A stretch of DNA of 64,000 nt, from contig NZ_PYUD01000004.1 of NCBI RefSeq assembly GCF_003028575.1, forward strand, positions 1-64,000, written 5' to 3'. A model generated the notes under the pieces. That model had not been told where the DNA came from, did not search any database, and saw only the letters and a list, made by a program, of their open reading frames with translations. This DNA is from Halomonas urumqiensis (lineage in GTDB: Bacteria; Pseudomonadota; Gammaproteobacteria; Pseudomonadales; Halomonadaceae). A program made the translations under genes and the position numbers. Below are positions 1 through 9,154 of this stretch, in pieces (positions within the stretch are counted from its first letter, which is position 1; each line of letters begins with the position of its first letter).

Positions 1-149
1 GTGCCATCCAGCACCTGGCGGGCATGAAGGACTCCAAGGTGATCGTCGCCATCAACAAGGACGAGGAGGCACCGATCTTCCAGGTGGCGGATTACGGGTT
101 GGTCGCTGACCTCTTCGAGGCGCTGCCTGAACTTGAAAGCAAGCTATAA
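1..149 (+). CDS. etfA: Electron transfer flavoprotein alpha subunit, 3' end only
   Basis: The window opens inside this gene. The 48 visible residues (from AIQHLAGM to PELESKL) match the FAD-binding C-terminus of ETF alpha, including the conserved [20 protein letters not shown] stretch and the following [10 protein letters not shown] segment. ETF alpha/beta carries electrons from acyl-CoA and other dehydrogenases to ETF-ubiquinone oxidoreductase. The reading frame starts at position 3 of the window and ends with TAA at 147-149. A hairpin terminator follows 26 bases later, so this is the last gene of its operon, which by family habit would be etfB-etfA; etfB lies outside the window. Confidence 0.93.
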   Translation, partial: AIQHLAGMKDSKVIVAINKDEEAPIFQVADYGLVADLFEALPELESKL

Positions 150-175
150 CTAGCTGAATTTCAAGCGCTCATACC

Positions 176-206
176 AGCCGGCTTCGTGAGGAGTCGGCTT
201 TTTTAT
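176..206 (+). terminator. Rho-independent terminator of etfA
   Basis: The arms AGCCGGC (176-182) and GTCGGCT (193-199) pair over seven positions with one G-U wobble, and a run of six T (199-204) follows the stem directly. It lies 26 bases after the etfA stop codon. Confidence 0.8.
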
Positions 207-545
207 TGACCAGGCTTTGGGTAGACTGCGAATCATTGACCAAGGAAACACTGCACAAATGCCTGCGCGAGCGAATTGCTGCGTTGCGCGTTGCTGGTAC
301 GCCAGCCCGGACGGAATCCTCACATATACCCCATATGCTCCGGTTCCTGTGCTCCGTGCGCCTTGCGCTTCATCTCGCTCGTCGATTTGTTCAGCGCTTC
401 CCTTACGTAGTGGGGCAAAATCGCGGGATTGCAGGCCCCGGCGTATCCTTCGAGAAAGACTGCCAAGGCAGGGTTGAAATCGCCATCGGGCGACCGCACC
501 TTGGTACTGAAGCTCGATGAAAGCCACTCAAGGAGATGACACAAC
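207..545. other. Gene-free stretch before sodA
   Basis: About 340 bases between the etfA terminator and sodA. Short open frames exist on both strands (up to about 125 codons on the minus strand), but they lack ribosome binding sites, recognisable domains and typical residue composition. The only clear signal is the sodA ribosome binding site (AAGGAGAT, ending about 10 bases before the ATG at 546). The sodA promoter must lie here, but no convincing -35/-10 pair, Fur box or SoxR-type site was seen. Confidence 0.5.
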
Positions 546-1157
<612 letters not shown>

Positions 1158-1196
1158 TAGCACGGTTCGACGCGTGACCCCGGAACCGCCGGGCAC

Positions 1197-1229
1197 ATAA
1201 AACGCCATGGTGCACCCATGGCGTTTTAT
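1197..1229. terminator. Terminator of sodA, perfect 14-bp stem
   Basis: ATAAAACGCCATGG (1197-1210) and CCATGGCGTTTTAT (1216-1229) are perfect inverted repeats around a 5-base loop (TGCAC). The 3' arm supplies the T-run (1224-1227). The A-run on the left arm means it could work in both directions. The right end touches the promoter of the siderophore receptor gene. Confidence 0.9.
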
Positions 1230-1257
1230 TGTTAAATACAATGATAAAGATTATCAT
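1229..1257 (+). promoter_or_regulatory. Promoter with overlapping Fur box for the siderophore receptor
   Basis: TGATAAAGATTATCA (1242-1256) is a 7-1-7 inverted repeat differing at one position from the TGATAAT-N-ATTATCA Fur core. It lies inside a plausible sigma-70 promoter: TTGTTA (1229-1234), a 17-base spacer and TATCAT (1252-1257). Fur-Fe(II) bound here would cover the spacer and -10, the usual arrangement for iron repression. The leader to the receptor ATG is about 110 bases. Confidence 0.8.
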
Positions 1258-1374
1258 CCGCATGAAGCTATGAGAATCACCCGTGTTTATGGGTTGTACC
1301 CCGACCTGTGACACCATCGCTGCTCCTCATGGCTTATCCCCTGTTCCATACCACATGCGGAGAGTTGCAGTTCC

Positions 1375-3534
1375 ATGTCCCTTCCTGATCTACATCCCAT
1401 GACACGCGCCGTACGTGCAGGCCTGACCCTCTCGCTGAGCGGGAGTCTCGCGTTTGCCTCGCTGGCGCTGGCCCAGTCCCCCGAGGGACGTCAGCTCGAC
1501 AAGGTCATCGTACAAGCACAGGGGCTGTCGAGTGTCAGCGAGGGAAGCCAGCAGTACCGAGTGCTCCGCGCCAGTACCGCCACAGGACTCGAGCTCACGC
1601 CACGCGAGACCCCACAGTCGTTGTCGGTGATTGCGCGCGCACAGATCGAGGACTTCAACCTCGATACCGTCAACGACGTACTCGAAAGCACGCCGGGGGT
1701 GACCGTCGAGCGTCTGGAGACCGATCGCACCTATTACACTTCACGCGGATTCGAGATATCGAACTTCCAGGTCGACGGCAATCGCGTGCCTACCCCGTAC
1801 AACAACGTACACGGTGACGTGGACACCGCGATCTATGATCGCGTGGAAGTGCTGCGAGGGGCCAATGGCTTGTCGTCCGGTTCCGGCAACCCGGCCGCCA
1901 CGGTCAACTTCATCCGCAAGCGGCCAACGTTCGAGCCGCAAGCGTCGGTGTCGACCAGCCTCGGTTCCTGGGATCGAAGGCGCCTTGAGGTGGATGTTGC
2001 AGGGCCGCTGGACCGGGACAACCGTGTGCGGGGTCGGCTGGTGGCCGTGGGTGCCGACGGCGACTCCCACCTCGATCGGCTGCATCGCGAGCGTAGTGTG
2101 CTGTATGGAGTCATCGAGGCCGACCCGAGCGATGCCACCCAGTTGACGATGGGGCATACCTGGCAACGTAACGACACCGACGCCAATATGTGGGGCGCGT
2201 TGCCGCTTTATGACTCGGCTGGCGTTCCCACCGATTATCCTGCGTCGACGTCGGCGGCCCCGGAGTGGTCGTACTGGGATGTCGAGACCCGCCGCAGCTT
2301 CCTGGAGCTCGATCAGTCATTGACGGATGACTGGCGCCTGAATGCCAGCGTCACCCACCTCGACATGCTCACGGACACCGAGCTTTTCTATATCAGCGGA
2401 GTGCCGGATGCGGCCAGTGGCCAGTTGGAAGCCAGTCAACTGCTGGTCAGCAAGTATGACCGTCACCTCGAGCAGTGGGTTGCCGACATTCATGCCAACG
2501 GTGAGCTTGCGCTGTTTGGACGTGATCACGAGCTGGTGGTCGGCAGCGACTGGAGCCGCACGCGTGTCCAGCAGAGCTCGCTCTACGGTGATACGCCGCA
2601 AGGCTTGCCACCTCTTGATCTGTGGGATGGCCGTTACCCACGCTCGAGCTTCGGTGCCGCGGATTTCAGCATTGGCGATGCGACCGCACGCGAGCAAGGC
2701 GTTTACTCGGCGGCCAAGCTCGATCTCGCTGACAGGGTCACCGCAGTGGTCGGCACCCGCCTGAGCTGGATCGACAACACGGGCCAGCAGTATGGCGTCT
2801 CCCAGGCAACCAAGCGGGATGCCGAGTTGACGCCCTATGCCGGTCTGGTCGTCGATGTCACGCAAGATACCTCGCTCTACGCCAGTTATACCGAAATCTT
2901 CCAGCCCCAGACCGAAACCGATGCCAACCGCCAGTTTCTCGAGCCGATACAGGGGGCGGCCCAGGAAATTGGTGTGAAGAGCGAGTGGTTCGATGGTGCT
3001 GCCGACGCGAGCCTGGCGCTGTTTCGTATCGAGCAAGATAACCTCGCCTTGCCGGGCGGCACCATTCCTGGCACTGCGGATGTGTTCTTCGTGCCGGGCC
3101 GCGGTATCCAGAGCGAGGGCATCGAGGCCACCCTTGCCGGTGAACTCGCCGATGGTTGGCAGGCCAGCCTTGGTTACACCTATCTGGAGATCGAGGATGC
3201 AGAAGGTCAACCTGCGGCGACCTACCTGCCGCGACACCTGGTGCGTGCGAGTACCAGCTACCGCTTGCCGTTCATGGAGTCCCTCAAGATCGGCGCCCGG
3301 CTGCGTTGGCAGGACGCTATCGAGCGCGAACGCACTTACGCCGACGGCAAGACGCGTCAGGATGGCTATGCCCTGGTGGATCTGATGGCGAACTACGCTA
3401 TCAACGACAACCTGACTGCTTCGCTCAACGTCAACAATGTCACTGACGAAAAACACCTGACCAGCCTTAAATGGGACCAGGCCTATTTCGGTGAGACTCG
3501 CAGCGTGATGGCGAACCTGACCTGGCGCTATTGA
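1375..3534 (+). CDS. TonB-dependent siderophore receptor (FhuE/FpvA-like)
   Basis: A 719-residue outer-membrane receptor. A Sec signal peptide (hydrophobic stretch about residues 16-33, predicted cut after ALA before QSPEG) is followed by a short N-terminal segment. The plug domain follows (about 65-170, with ETPQSLSVI, the TSRGF segment, and RVEVLRGANGLSSGSGNPAATVNF). A 22-strand-type barrel ends in WRY, the aromatic terminus used by the BAM machinery. The plug motif RVEVLRGA..GLxxGxGxPxxxVNxxRKRP is typical of the TonB-siderophore family that includes ferric coprogen/rhodotorulic acid and pyoverdine receptors. The substrate cannot be read from sequence, but the convergent hydroxamate importer (fhuB-D-C-F) points to a hydroxamate. 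A GGAGAG site precedes the ATG, and a Fur box lies upstream. Confidence 0.9.
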   Translation: MSLPDLHPMTRAVRAGLTLSLSGSLAFASLALAQSPEGRQLDKVIVQAQGLSSVSEGSQQYRVLRASTATGLELTPRETPQSLSVIARAQIEDFNLDTVNDVLESTPGVTVERLETDRTYYTSRGFEISNFQVDGNRVPTPYNNVHGDVDTAIYDRVEVLRGANGLSSGSGNPAATVNFIRKRPTFEPQASVSTSLGSWDRRRLEVDVAGPLDRDNRVRGRLVAVGADGDSHLDRLHRERSVLYGVIEADPSDATQLTMGHTWQRNDTDANMWGALPLYDSAGVPTDYPASTSAAPEWSYWDVETRRSFLELDQSLTDDWRLNASVTHLDMLTDTELFYISGVPDAASGQLEASQLLVSKYDRHLEQWVADIHANGELALFGRDHELVVGSDWSRTRVQQSSLYGDTPQGLPPLDLWDGRYPRSSFGAADFSIGDATAREQGVYSAAKLDLADRVTAVVGTRLSWIDNTGQQYGVSQATKRDAELTPYAGLVVDVTQDTSLYASYTEIFQPQTETDANRQFLEPIQGAAQEIGVKSEWFDGAADASLALFRIEQDNLALPGGTIPGTADVFFVPGRGIQSEGIEATLAGELADGWQASLGYTYLEIEDAEGQPAATYLPRHLVRASTSYRLPFMESLKIGARLRWQDAIERERTYADGKTRQDGYALVDLMANYAINDNLTASLNVNNVTDEKHLTSLKWDQAYFGETRSVMANLTWRY

Positions 3535-3548
3535 ACGCGCGCACTGTC

Positions 3549-3586
3549 ACACCTGGGCCCGCTTCCTGGGAGGCGGGCCCAAGTGT
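3549..3586. terminator. Hairpin between the convergent receptor and fhuB genes
   Basis: Arms at 3549-3562 (ACACCTGGGCCCGC) and 3573-3586 pair over 14 positions with a single C-A mismatch and a 10-base loop. No long T-run follows on either strand, so termination efficiency is uncertain. Its position between two convergent genes suggests a shared terminator. Confidence 0.6.
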
Positions 3587-3650
3587 TCGACATCAGTACG
3601 CTTGCCCAGGGGCGATGTCAGCGCTTGTGGTGAATACGTTCGGTCTGTGT

Positions 3651-5645
3651 CTATCCTCGGCGCAGGCTCCACATGAAATAACCACCGCCAATCAGCGATG
3701 CCACCAGGCCCGCCGGCACCTCGTCGGGGAACAGCAATTGGCGGCCCAGCCAATCGGCGAGGATCATCAGTAGCGCCCCGATCAGCGCCGCGCCGATGAG
3801 GTGCCAGTGTGCGCGTTGCAGGCCAGCCAGTCGCGCCATGTGGGGTGCCAGCAGGCCGACGAAGGACAGCGGGCCGACCACCAGGGTTGCCGCCGCGGTG
3901 AGCAGTGCCACCAGGCCGAGTAGCGCCAGCCGGGCTCGCCCGACGCGAACGCCCAGCGCGCTGGCACTGGCTGCGCCGAGGGGCAGAATGTCCAGCCAGC
4001 GACAGAACGGGATGCTGGCCAGGGCCAGCAACATGGCCAGCGCCATGACCAGCGCGGCCGATGGCAGATCGACATAATAGGTAGAGCCGGAAAGCCAGGC
4101 GAGCACCTGCTGTCCGCGCGGGTCTCCCCCGGCCAGCACGATGGCGCGCACGGCATCGAAAAGCGCAGTGATCGCGACGCCCGTCAGCAACAGCCGCTCC
4201 GGCGCCAGGCCATGGCGGTGGTTGAGCGTGATCAGCACCGCAAGGCTCGCCAGGGCGCCCAGGGTTCCGCAGGCCACCAGCGTCAGGTTGCCGGGCGCAG
4301 GTAGCAGAAAGATTGCGCCCATCAATGCCATGGCACTGCCGCCACTGATGCCGAGCAGCTCGGGGCTTGCCATGGGGTTGGCGGAAAGCCGCTGGATCAT
4401 GGCGCCGGCCAGGGCCAGCATCACACCGCTCGCGCCAGCAGCGATCAGGCGCGGCAGCCGCCACTCGAGCACCTGCCAGTCGGCGCTGACATGCCAACCG
4501 TCAACCGTCTGACCGCTGAACAGCGCAAGCCCCACCGCCACCAGGAGTGCCAGCGACAGGCCTCGGATCAGACGGTGCGGGGCAGGGTGACGACTCACCA
4601 CGTGGCTCTGGGCGGCGTGAGGCACGCTGGCCAGCCTCAAGCGAGGAATCAGCCACAGCAACAGCGGCGCGCCGAGTGCCGCGGTGGTAGCGCCGGTGGG
4701 CACCAGGGTCGACAGCGCGGGGCTGGCACCTTGCAGTACCAGGTCGGTGGCGGCAAGCAGCAGCGCTCCCAGCAGAGTCGACCACAGCAAGCGAGCTCCC
4801 AGTCGGCGGGCCCCCGCCAGCCGCACGATGTTGGGAGCGGCAAGCCCGATGAAGCCAATCACTCCCACCACGCTGACCACGCAGGCGGTGAGGAACACCG
4901 CCAGGCCGAGCCCCGCCAGGCGCAGGCGCTTGAGGGAAATGCCCAGGCTCTTGACGCTGGCATCATCCAGTTCCAGCACCGCCAGGGGTCGCAGTAGCCA
5001 GACCGCCATGCCGATGCCCAGCACGAGGCGAGGTGCCAGGAAGGACACGTCATGCCAGCCGTTCTGGGTGAGCGAGCCGGCGCCCCAGATCAGCAAGCCC
5101 TTGAGGGCCTCCTGATGGAACAGCAGCAGGATCACCGCCAGGGCGCCGAGATACAGATTGACCACCAGCCCCGCCAGTACCACGCGCAGTGGCGTAAAAC
5201 CACCCCGCCAGGTCAGCGCGAAGACCAGCGCCACGCTGCCAGCCCCACCGGCCATCGCCACCCATTCGCGGCCCATTGCCAGCAGGCCCGGTGCCAGCAG
5301 CGTCGCTCCCAACAGGGCGAGGTTGGCACCGGAGGCCACGCCCAGTGTGGTGGGGGCGGCGAGTGGATTGCGCAGCACCTGCTGCATCACCACACCGGCC
5401 AGGGCAAGGGCCGCGCCGGCGAGCAGCGACATGGCCAGGCGCGGCCACCAGCTGTATCTCAGCAGCAGATGATCGGGGTTCCCATACAGTGGGTTGCGCA
5501 GGGCGTTCAGCGCTTCGACGAGTCCGCTGATCAGTGGGCCATCACCGAGAGCCATCAACTGATGCATGCCCAGGCCAGCCACCAGGATGGCAAGCAACAG
5601 GCAGGTCAACCCCGGCCAGGGACGAGAGGACGCCTCAGTGTGCAT
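3651..5645 (-). CDS. fhuB: Fe(III)-hydroxamate ABC importer, double permease FhuB
   Basis: A 664-residue inner-membrane permease built of two fused FecCD-type halves (about residues 1-330 and 345-664), each with about ten membrane segments. This two-in-one size is diagnostic of FhuB; most siderophore permeases are about 330-350 residues and dimerise. Each half carries the GxxMQxxxxNPLAxPxxLGxxxGA region that contacts the ATPase: [21 protein letters not shown] in the first half and [22 protein letters not shown] in the second. The start overlaps the end of the fhuD frame by 11 bases. It is the last gene of the minus-strand operon fhuF-fhuC-fhuD-fhuB. With FhuC and FhuD it moves ferri-hydroxamates into the cytoplasm. 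Confidence 0.94.
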   Translation of the reverse strand: MHTEASSRPWPGLTCLLLAILVAGLGMHQLMALGDGPLISGLVEALNALRNPLYGNPDHLLLRYSWWPRLAMSLLAGAALALAGVVMQQVLRNPLAAPTTLGVASGANLALLGATLLAPGLLAMGREWVAMAGGAGSVALVFALTWRGGFTPLRVVLAGLVVNLYLGALAVILLLFHQEALKGLLIWGAGSLTQNGWHDVSFLAPRLVLGIGMAVWLLRPLAVLELDDASVKSLGISLKRLRLAGLGLAVFLTACVVSVVGVIGFIGLAAPNIVRLAGARRLGARLLWSTLLGALLLAATDLVLQGASPALSTLVPTGATTAALGAPLLLWLIPRLRLASVPHAAQSHVVSRHPAPHRLIRGLSLALLVAVGLALFSGQTVDGWHVSADWQVLEWRLPRLIAAGASGVMLALAGAMIQRLSANPMASPELLGISGGSAMALMGAIFLLPAPGNLTLVACGTLGALASLAVLITLNHRHGLAPERLLLTGVAITALFDAVRAIVLAGGDPRGQQVLAWLSGSTYYVDLPSAALVMALAMLLALASIPFCRWLDILPLGAASASALGVRVGRARLALLGLVALLTAAATLVVGPLSFVGLLAPHMARLAGLQRAHWHLIGAALIGALLMILADWLGRQLLFPDEVPAGLVASLIGGGYFMWSLRRG

Positions 5646-6555
5646 CCACTGTCTCCTCGAGTGCTGTCACCAGTTCCTCGGCGAAGCGCTGCGCCGAGGG
5701 CAGGGCACCGAAACTCCATACCGGCGGCAGGGTGAGTGAGGTGCCCGCCCTGACGCTTGGCTGATGCTGCCACAGCGTGCTTTCGGCAAGACGTTGCCTG
5801 ACGCCGGCCGGGAATGGCTCGACCACCACCAGACGCCCCTCCTGGCGAGCCAGGGCTTCGAAACCCACCAGCGCAAAGCCCCAGGCGTTGGCATCGCCCT
5901 GCCAGGCGTTATCGATGCCAAGCTGCTCGAGTACCGCCTGATAGAGCCCGCCCGCGCCGAATACCCGCACGTGGCGCTCATCCATGAACTGCACGATGAC
6001 GAGTGGCGACATCTCCTCTGGCAGGCGCCGGCGCAGGCGGGCCAGGTGGTCTTGGGTGTCGTTTATCAGCGCTTCTGCGGCGGCGTCGCGTCCGGCCAGT
6101 TCGCCAACCTCGCGAGTGAGTGTCTGCAGCCGCTGCCAGGTGTCGTCGCCGGGTTGGTAGAGCGCCATGTTGCTGACCGGGGCGATGCGTGACAAGCGAG
6201 GAGAGAGGTTGGCGAACATCGGTGAGATGAGGATGCGATCCGGCGCCAGGGCGGCAAGGCGCTCGAGGTTGGGCTGGGTTCTCAAGCCAAGGTCCGCCGT
6301 CTGTTTCGGCAGACGCGGTTCGCCGACCCAGGCATGGTAGCTGTCGACCTGTCCCGCGGCGACAGGCGGCGCACCGATCGCCACCAGGGTCTCGGCCAGC
6401 GTCCAGTCGAGCGTGGCCAGGCGCGGGGCGGCGTGGGCGGGCAGGGCAAGCAGGCTGCCCAGTATCAGCAGGAGCACCCAGCCAACCAGGCGGCGTCGCG
6501 GTATGGCGTTGGCATATTGCGCTCTCGCTGAGGTCATTCGGCTCGTTTCTGTCAT
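5635..6555 (-). CDS. fhuD: Periplasmic iron-siderophore binding protein FhuD
   Basis: A 306-residue class III substrate-binding protein. The N-terminus has a basic patch [12 protein letters not shown], a hydrophobic core and a cut site near PAHAA-P (about residue 43). E. coli FhuD uses a Tat signal with a similar triple arginine, so Tat export is possible here. The mature part begins [22 protein letters not shown], as in FhuD, and contains the [12 protein letters not shown] segment and a long central helix region. Its job is to capture ferri-hydroxamate in the periplasm and hand it to FhuB. The start (ATGA) overlaps the fhuC stop. A second in-frame ATG six codons later could also serve. Confidence 0.9.
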   Translation of the reverse strand: MTETSRMTSARAQYANAIPRRRLVGWVLLLILGSLLALPAHAAPRLATLDWTLAETLVAIGAPPVAAGQVDSYHAWVGEPRLPKQTADLGLRTQPNLERLAALAPDRILISPMFANLSPRLSRIAPVSNMALYQPGDDTWQRLQTLTREVGELAGRDAAAEALINDTQDHLARLRRRLPEEMSPLVIVQFMDERHVRVFGAGGLYQAVLEQLGIDNAWQGDANAWGFALVGFEALARQEGRLVVVEPFPAGVRQRLAESTLWQHQPSVRAGTSLTLPPVWSFGALPSAQRFAEELVTALEETVDAH

Positions 6556-7319
6556 TCGACGACGGCCATCGGTTGCTGGTCGGTCGGATGGGGCAGCACG
6601 CGCATTGGCAGGCCATAGATGCGTGCAAGGGTGGCCTCGTTCATCAGCTCCGTGGCACGTCCCTCGGCGATCACCCGGCCACTGCGCAGCGCCACCAGGT
6701 GGTCGCAGTAGCGTGCCGCGAGATTGATGTCATGCAGCACGATGACCACGCCCAGGCCCAGTTCCCGGCTGAGTGTTTGTACCAGCCCCATCACATCCAC
6801 CTGATGGGCGATGTCGAGAGCCGCCAGCGGTTCGTCGAGCAGCAGGAACCCACTGCCCTGGGCAAGCAGCATGGCGAGCCAGACGCGCTGGCGCTCGCCA
6901 CCCGACAGGGTGTCGACCAGCCGGTCGGCGAAATGCTCGGTGTGGGTCAGCGCCATGGCCCGTTCGATGGCGTCCCGGTCGTCGCGACTGTGGCGACCGA
7001 TCAGCCCGCGCCAGGGATAGCGCCCGAAGGCGACCAGTTCGCGGCCAGTGAGACTCTCGGTGGCGGGCAAGTGCTGGGGCAGGTAGGCCACCCGGCGCGC
7101 CAGGGCACGTGGCTCCCAGGACGCCAGGGGCTTGCCGTCCAGATGCACCGTCCCATGGCGGGGTGGCTGCTGGCGGGCCAGTAGCTTGAGCAGTGTCGAC
7201 TTGCCTGACCCGTTGTGCCCGATCAGGCCGTGAACTCGGCCCTCCTCGAAGGTGAGGTTGAGGGGGTGCAGCAGCGGGGTGCCATGGATCTCGAAGGAAG
7301 CGGCAATGGCTTCAATCAT
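6552..7319 (-). CDS. fhuC: Fe(III)-hydroxamate ABC importer ATPase FhuC
   Basis: A 255-residue ABC ATPase energising FhuB. Visible motifs are Walker A GHNGSGKST (residues 34-42), a Q-loop in LPQHLP, the signature LSGGERQR, Walker B FLLLDEPLAALD and the H-loop VLHDINLA. The sequence AYLPQHLPATESLTGRELVAFGRYPWRG matches the siderophore-importer branch. GGAG lies five bases before the ATG. A 55-base gap with an 8-bp hairpin separates it from fhuF upstream, and the stop overlaps the fhuD start, so fhuC, fhuD and fhuB are translationally coupled. Confidence 0.95.
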   Translation of the reverse strand: MIEAIAASFEIHGTPLLHPLNLTFEEGRVHGLIGHNGSGKSTLLKLLARQQPPRHGTVHLDGKPLASWEPRALARRVAYLPQHLPATESLTGRELVAFGRYPWRGLIGRHSRDDRDAIERAMALTHTEHFADRLVDTLSGGERQRVWLAMLLAQGSGFLLLDEPLAALDIAHQVDVMGLVQTLSRELGLGVVIVLHDINLAARYCDHLVALRSGRVIAEGRATELMNEATLARIYGLPMRVLPHPTDQQPMAVVE

Positions 7320-7339
7320 GGTAGCTCCGAATAGCGGCT

Positions 7340-7361
7340 CACCACGCGCTTGAGCGTGGTG
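7340..7361 (-). other. Intercistronic hairpin between fhuF and fhuC
   Basis: CACCACGC (7340-7347) and GCGTGGTG (7354-7361) form a perfect 8-bp stem with a 6-base loop. There is no T-run on the minus strand, so it looks like a processing or mRNA-stability element rather than a terminator. Confidence 0.5.
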
Positions 7362-7374
7362 GTATCAGGGTGAC

Positions 7375-8148
7375 TCAAACGCAAGATCCGTCGCGGGAGC
7401 GCGTGGTGCCTGGGTCGCGTCGGCACGTCAGGGGGCAGTTGGCGCAGACCTCCAGTTCCGGGATCAGGTAGCGAATGCAGCACAATCGTCGTACACGCCT
7501 GGGGGGTGAAGAGACAGTTGACGAGTCGGTAGACAAGACATAGCGCACAGGGCGATACAGCGGATTGCGACGCCCGTCAGGCAGCCTGGCACTCTCCATC
7601 AGCGCGGTGGCGGAGTCGCTCACGCCGGTCGAGGCCATGGGGTGTTCCACCAGTGCGCGGCTGAAGTACTCGAAGTAGTTGCCGGCATTACTCCAGAACA
7701 CCTTGGGTGACGCCCCTGATACCTTGACCAGCGCATCGACCAGCGGCACCAGGTGGCCTTCCAGCAGGGTGGCGAAACGTGAATGAGGGGCGAGTTCCGC
7801 CAGTGGGCGACCGGCATGGCGAAGGATGAATTGTTGGGTGTGCCCGTTGGGCGATGTCTCTAGGTGGAGGTCATCCAGAGCAAGCGGCAAGTCGCGCTCG
7901 AGCAGCAGATTGGATGCCAGGCCATGCGCCATCAAGCCACTGAAGTGCCATTTCGACCATAACGATGCCACCGCGCGGCGGTCGCCATTCGCATGCTGAG
8001 CGCCAACGTGTTCCAGCCGACTCGCCAGCCGTAACGGGTCGAGCAGGTCGTGGGCCGCTTCCGTGCCTGGCCCGGGGATGGCCGACACCCGAGGGGGCGC
8101 CAGGCCCTGCAGGGGGCCGATGTACAGCTGGGACAAGGCACGGGGCAT
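7375..8148 (-). CDS. fhuF: Siderophore-iron reductase, FhuF family
   Basis: A 257-residue protein resembling E. coli FhuF (262 residues), a [2Fe-2S] cytoplasmic protein that reduces iron in hydroxamate complexes. The diagnostic C-terminal cysteine cluster is present: Cys223-Cys224, then ten residues, Cys235, two residues, Cys238 (the CC-x10-C-x2-C pattern), with an extra Cys242 and Cys256. The upstream part shows the FhuF-type region (WSKWHFSGLMAHGL, and KVFWSNAGNYFEYF). It is first in the minus-strand fhu operon, directly facing a Fur box, so iron release and uptake are co-regulated. Between-family identity is low in FhuF proteins, so the call rests mainly on the cysteine pattern and context. 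Confidence 0.88.
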   Translation of the reverse strand: MPRALSQLYIGPLQGLAPPRVSAIPGPGTEAAHDLLDPLRLASRLEHVGAQHANGDRRAVASLWSKWHFSGLMAHGLASNLLLERDLPLALDDLHLETSPNGHTQQFILRHAGRPLAELAPHSRFATLLEGHLVPLVDALVKVSGASPKVFWSNAGNYFEYFSRALVEHPMASTGVSDSATALMESARLPDGRRNPLYRPVRYVLSTDSSTVSSPPRRVRRLCCIRYLIPELEVCANCPLTCRRDPGTTRSRDGSCV

Positions 8149-8226
8149 AATGCTTCCAACGTCGAAATCGTTCCGAGATGATAAACAAAATACGAATCGT
8201 TATCAAATGAAGGCAATGGTATTGAT

Positions 8227-8241
8227 TGATAATTGTTATCA
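8227..8241. promoter_or_regulatory. Fur box in the divergent fhuF / TonB2 intergenic region
   Basis: TGATAATTGTTATCA is a 7-1-7 inverted repeat with one mismatch to the Fur consensus core. It lies in the AT-rich 193-base gap between fhuF (minus, start 8148) and the DUF3450 gene (plus, start 8342), so one site can control both operons. A weaker second region lies at about 8178-8204, where TGATAA and TTATCA half-sites are separated by about 15 bases; it may extend the Fur-bound zone toward fhuF. Confidence 0.8.
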
Positions 8242-8341
8242 TTAATGGCACTGTCTGGGCGATTGCCGACCAAGTACGAGCGTTGTGTCGGCGTTTATCG
8301 CAGGAATCGCGTTCAACGCAGGAATATCAAGGAGCCCGTCA

Positions 8342-9154
8342 GTGGACATACGTCCAAGAAACCTCTTGTGCGTTGCCGCCCTATGGCTAGTGGTGGCGCC
8401 GCAGGCCTTTGCCGACTCGTTGTTGAACGAGGCCACGGATGCCCAGCGCGCCCAGGCGGCGTTGCAGGCACGGATCGACCAGGCCGACGCCGAAACGCGC
8501 GACATGCTGGCCGAATTGCGCCAGCTGGAAGCCGAGACCCAGCGCCTGGATGCCCGCGGCGATGCCCTGGCGCCACGTCTGGAGCGTGAAGGCGAGAAGT
8601 TGGCGCGGCGCGAGGTGGCGCTCGACACCTTGGCCGACACCCGCGAGGCCTTGCCTCGACTGGAGCGAGCCCTGGTGGCACGGCTTGATGCCTGGGTAAA
8701 GCAGGACGTGCCGTTCCTGCGTGAGGAGCGGCTGGCGCGTGCGGAAAGCCTGGACGCTAGCCTCGAGGATCTCGATATGTCGAGTGCGGATCGACTGGAC
8801 CGCATACTTTCCGCCTGGCGGACCGAGCTGGATTACGGCCGTGAATTCGACGCCTGGCGGGGCTATCTGGGTGAGGGCGATGAGCGCCGCGAGGTCGATT
8901 TTCTGCGCTTGGGTCGCGTGGGGTTTTATTACCTCACCCCTGATGCCCGGCAGGGTGGGGTGTGGCGTGCCGAAGACCAGGGCTGGGTGGCGTTGGACGA
9001 CAGCGCACGCGATGAGGTGCGCCATGGGTTGAGTATCGCCCGAGAACAGCGTGCGCCTGAGCTGTTGACCCTGCCGGTCTCTCGCCAGTTGGAGCGTAGT
9101 GCTTCCCGCCAAGGCGATGAGATGTCTGCCAGCGATACGGAGACGAACTCATGA
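8342..9154 (+). CDS. DUF3450 coiled-coil periplasmic protein of the TonB2 system
   Basis: A 270-residue protein. I take GTG at 8342 as the start because AAGGAG (8329-8334) is seven bases upstream and a signal peptide begins there (MDIRPRNLLC..., hydrophobic core, cut near AFA before DSLLNEA). A longer frame to GTG at 8285 has no ribosome binding site. Residues about 25-110 form a long charged coiled coil rich in Ala, Glu, Arg and Leu. The C-terminal half (WRTELDYGREFDAWRGYL...GRVGFYYLTPD) matches DUF3450. In Vibrio TonB2 loci a DUF3450 gene precedes ttpC-exbB2-exbD2-tonB2, the order found here. Its exact role is not established; a periplasmic partner of the TtpC/ExbB motor is likely. The stop overlaps the next start (ATGA). 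Confidence 0.85.
   Translation: MDIRPRNLLCVAALWLVVAPQAFADSLLNEATDAQRAQAALQARIDQADAETRDMLAELRQLEAETQRLDARGDALAPRLEREGEKLARREVALDTLADTREALPRLERALVARLDAWVKQDVPFLREERLARAESLDASLEDLDMSSADRLDRILSAWRTELDYGREFDAWRGYLGEGDERREVDFLRLGRVGFYYLTPDARQGGVWRAEDQGWVALDDSARDEVRHGLSIAREQRAPELLTLPVSRQLERSASRQGDEMSASDTETNS

Noticed and set aside
150..527. A 125-codon minus-strand frame in the etfA-sodA gap
   Set aside because: No ribosome binding site, no domain, and it ends inside the etfA terminator zone; not a credible gene.
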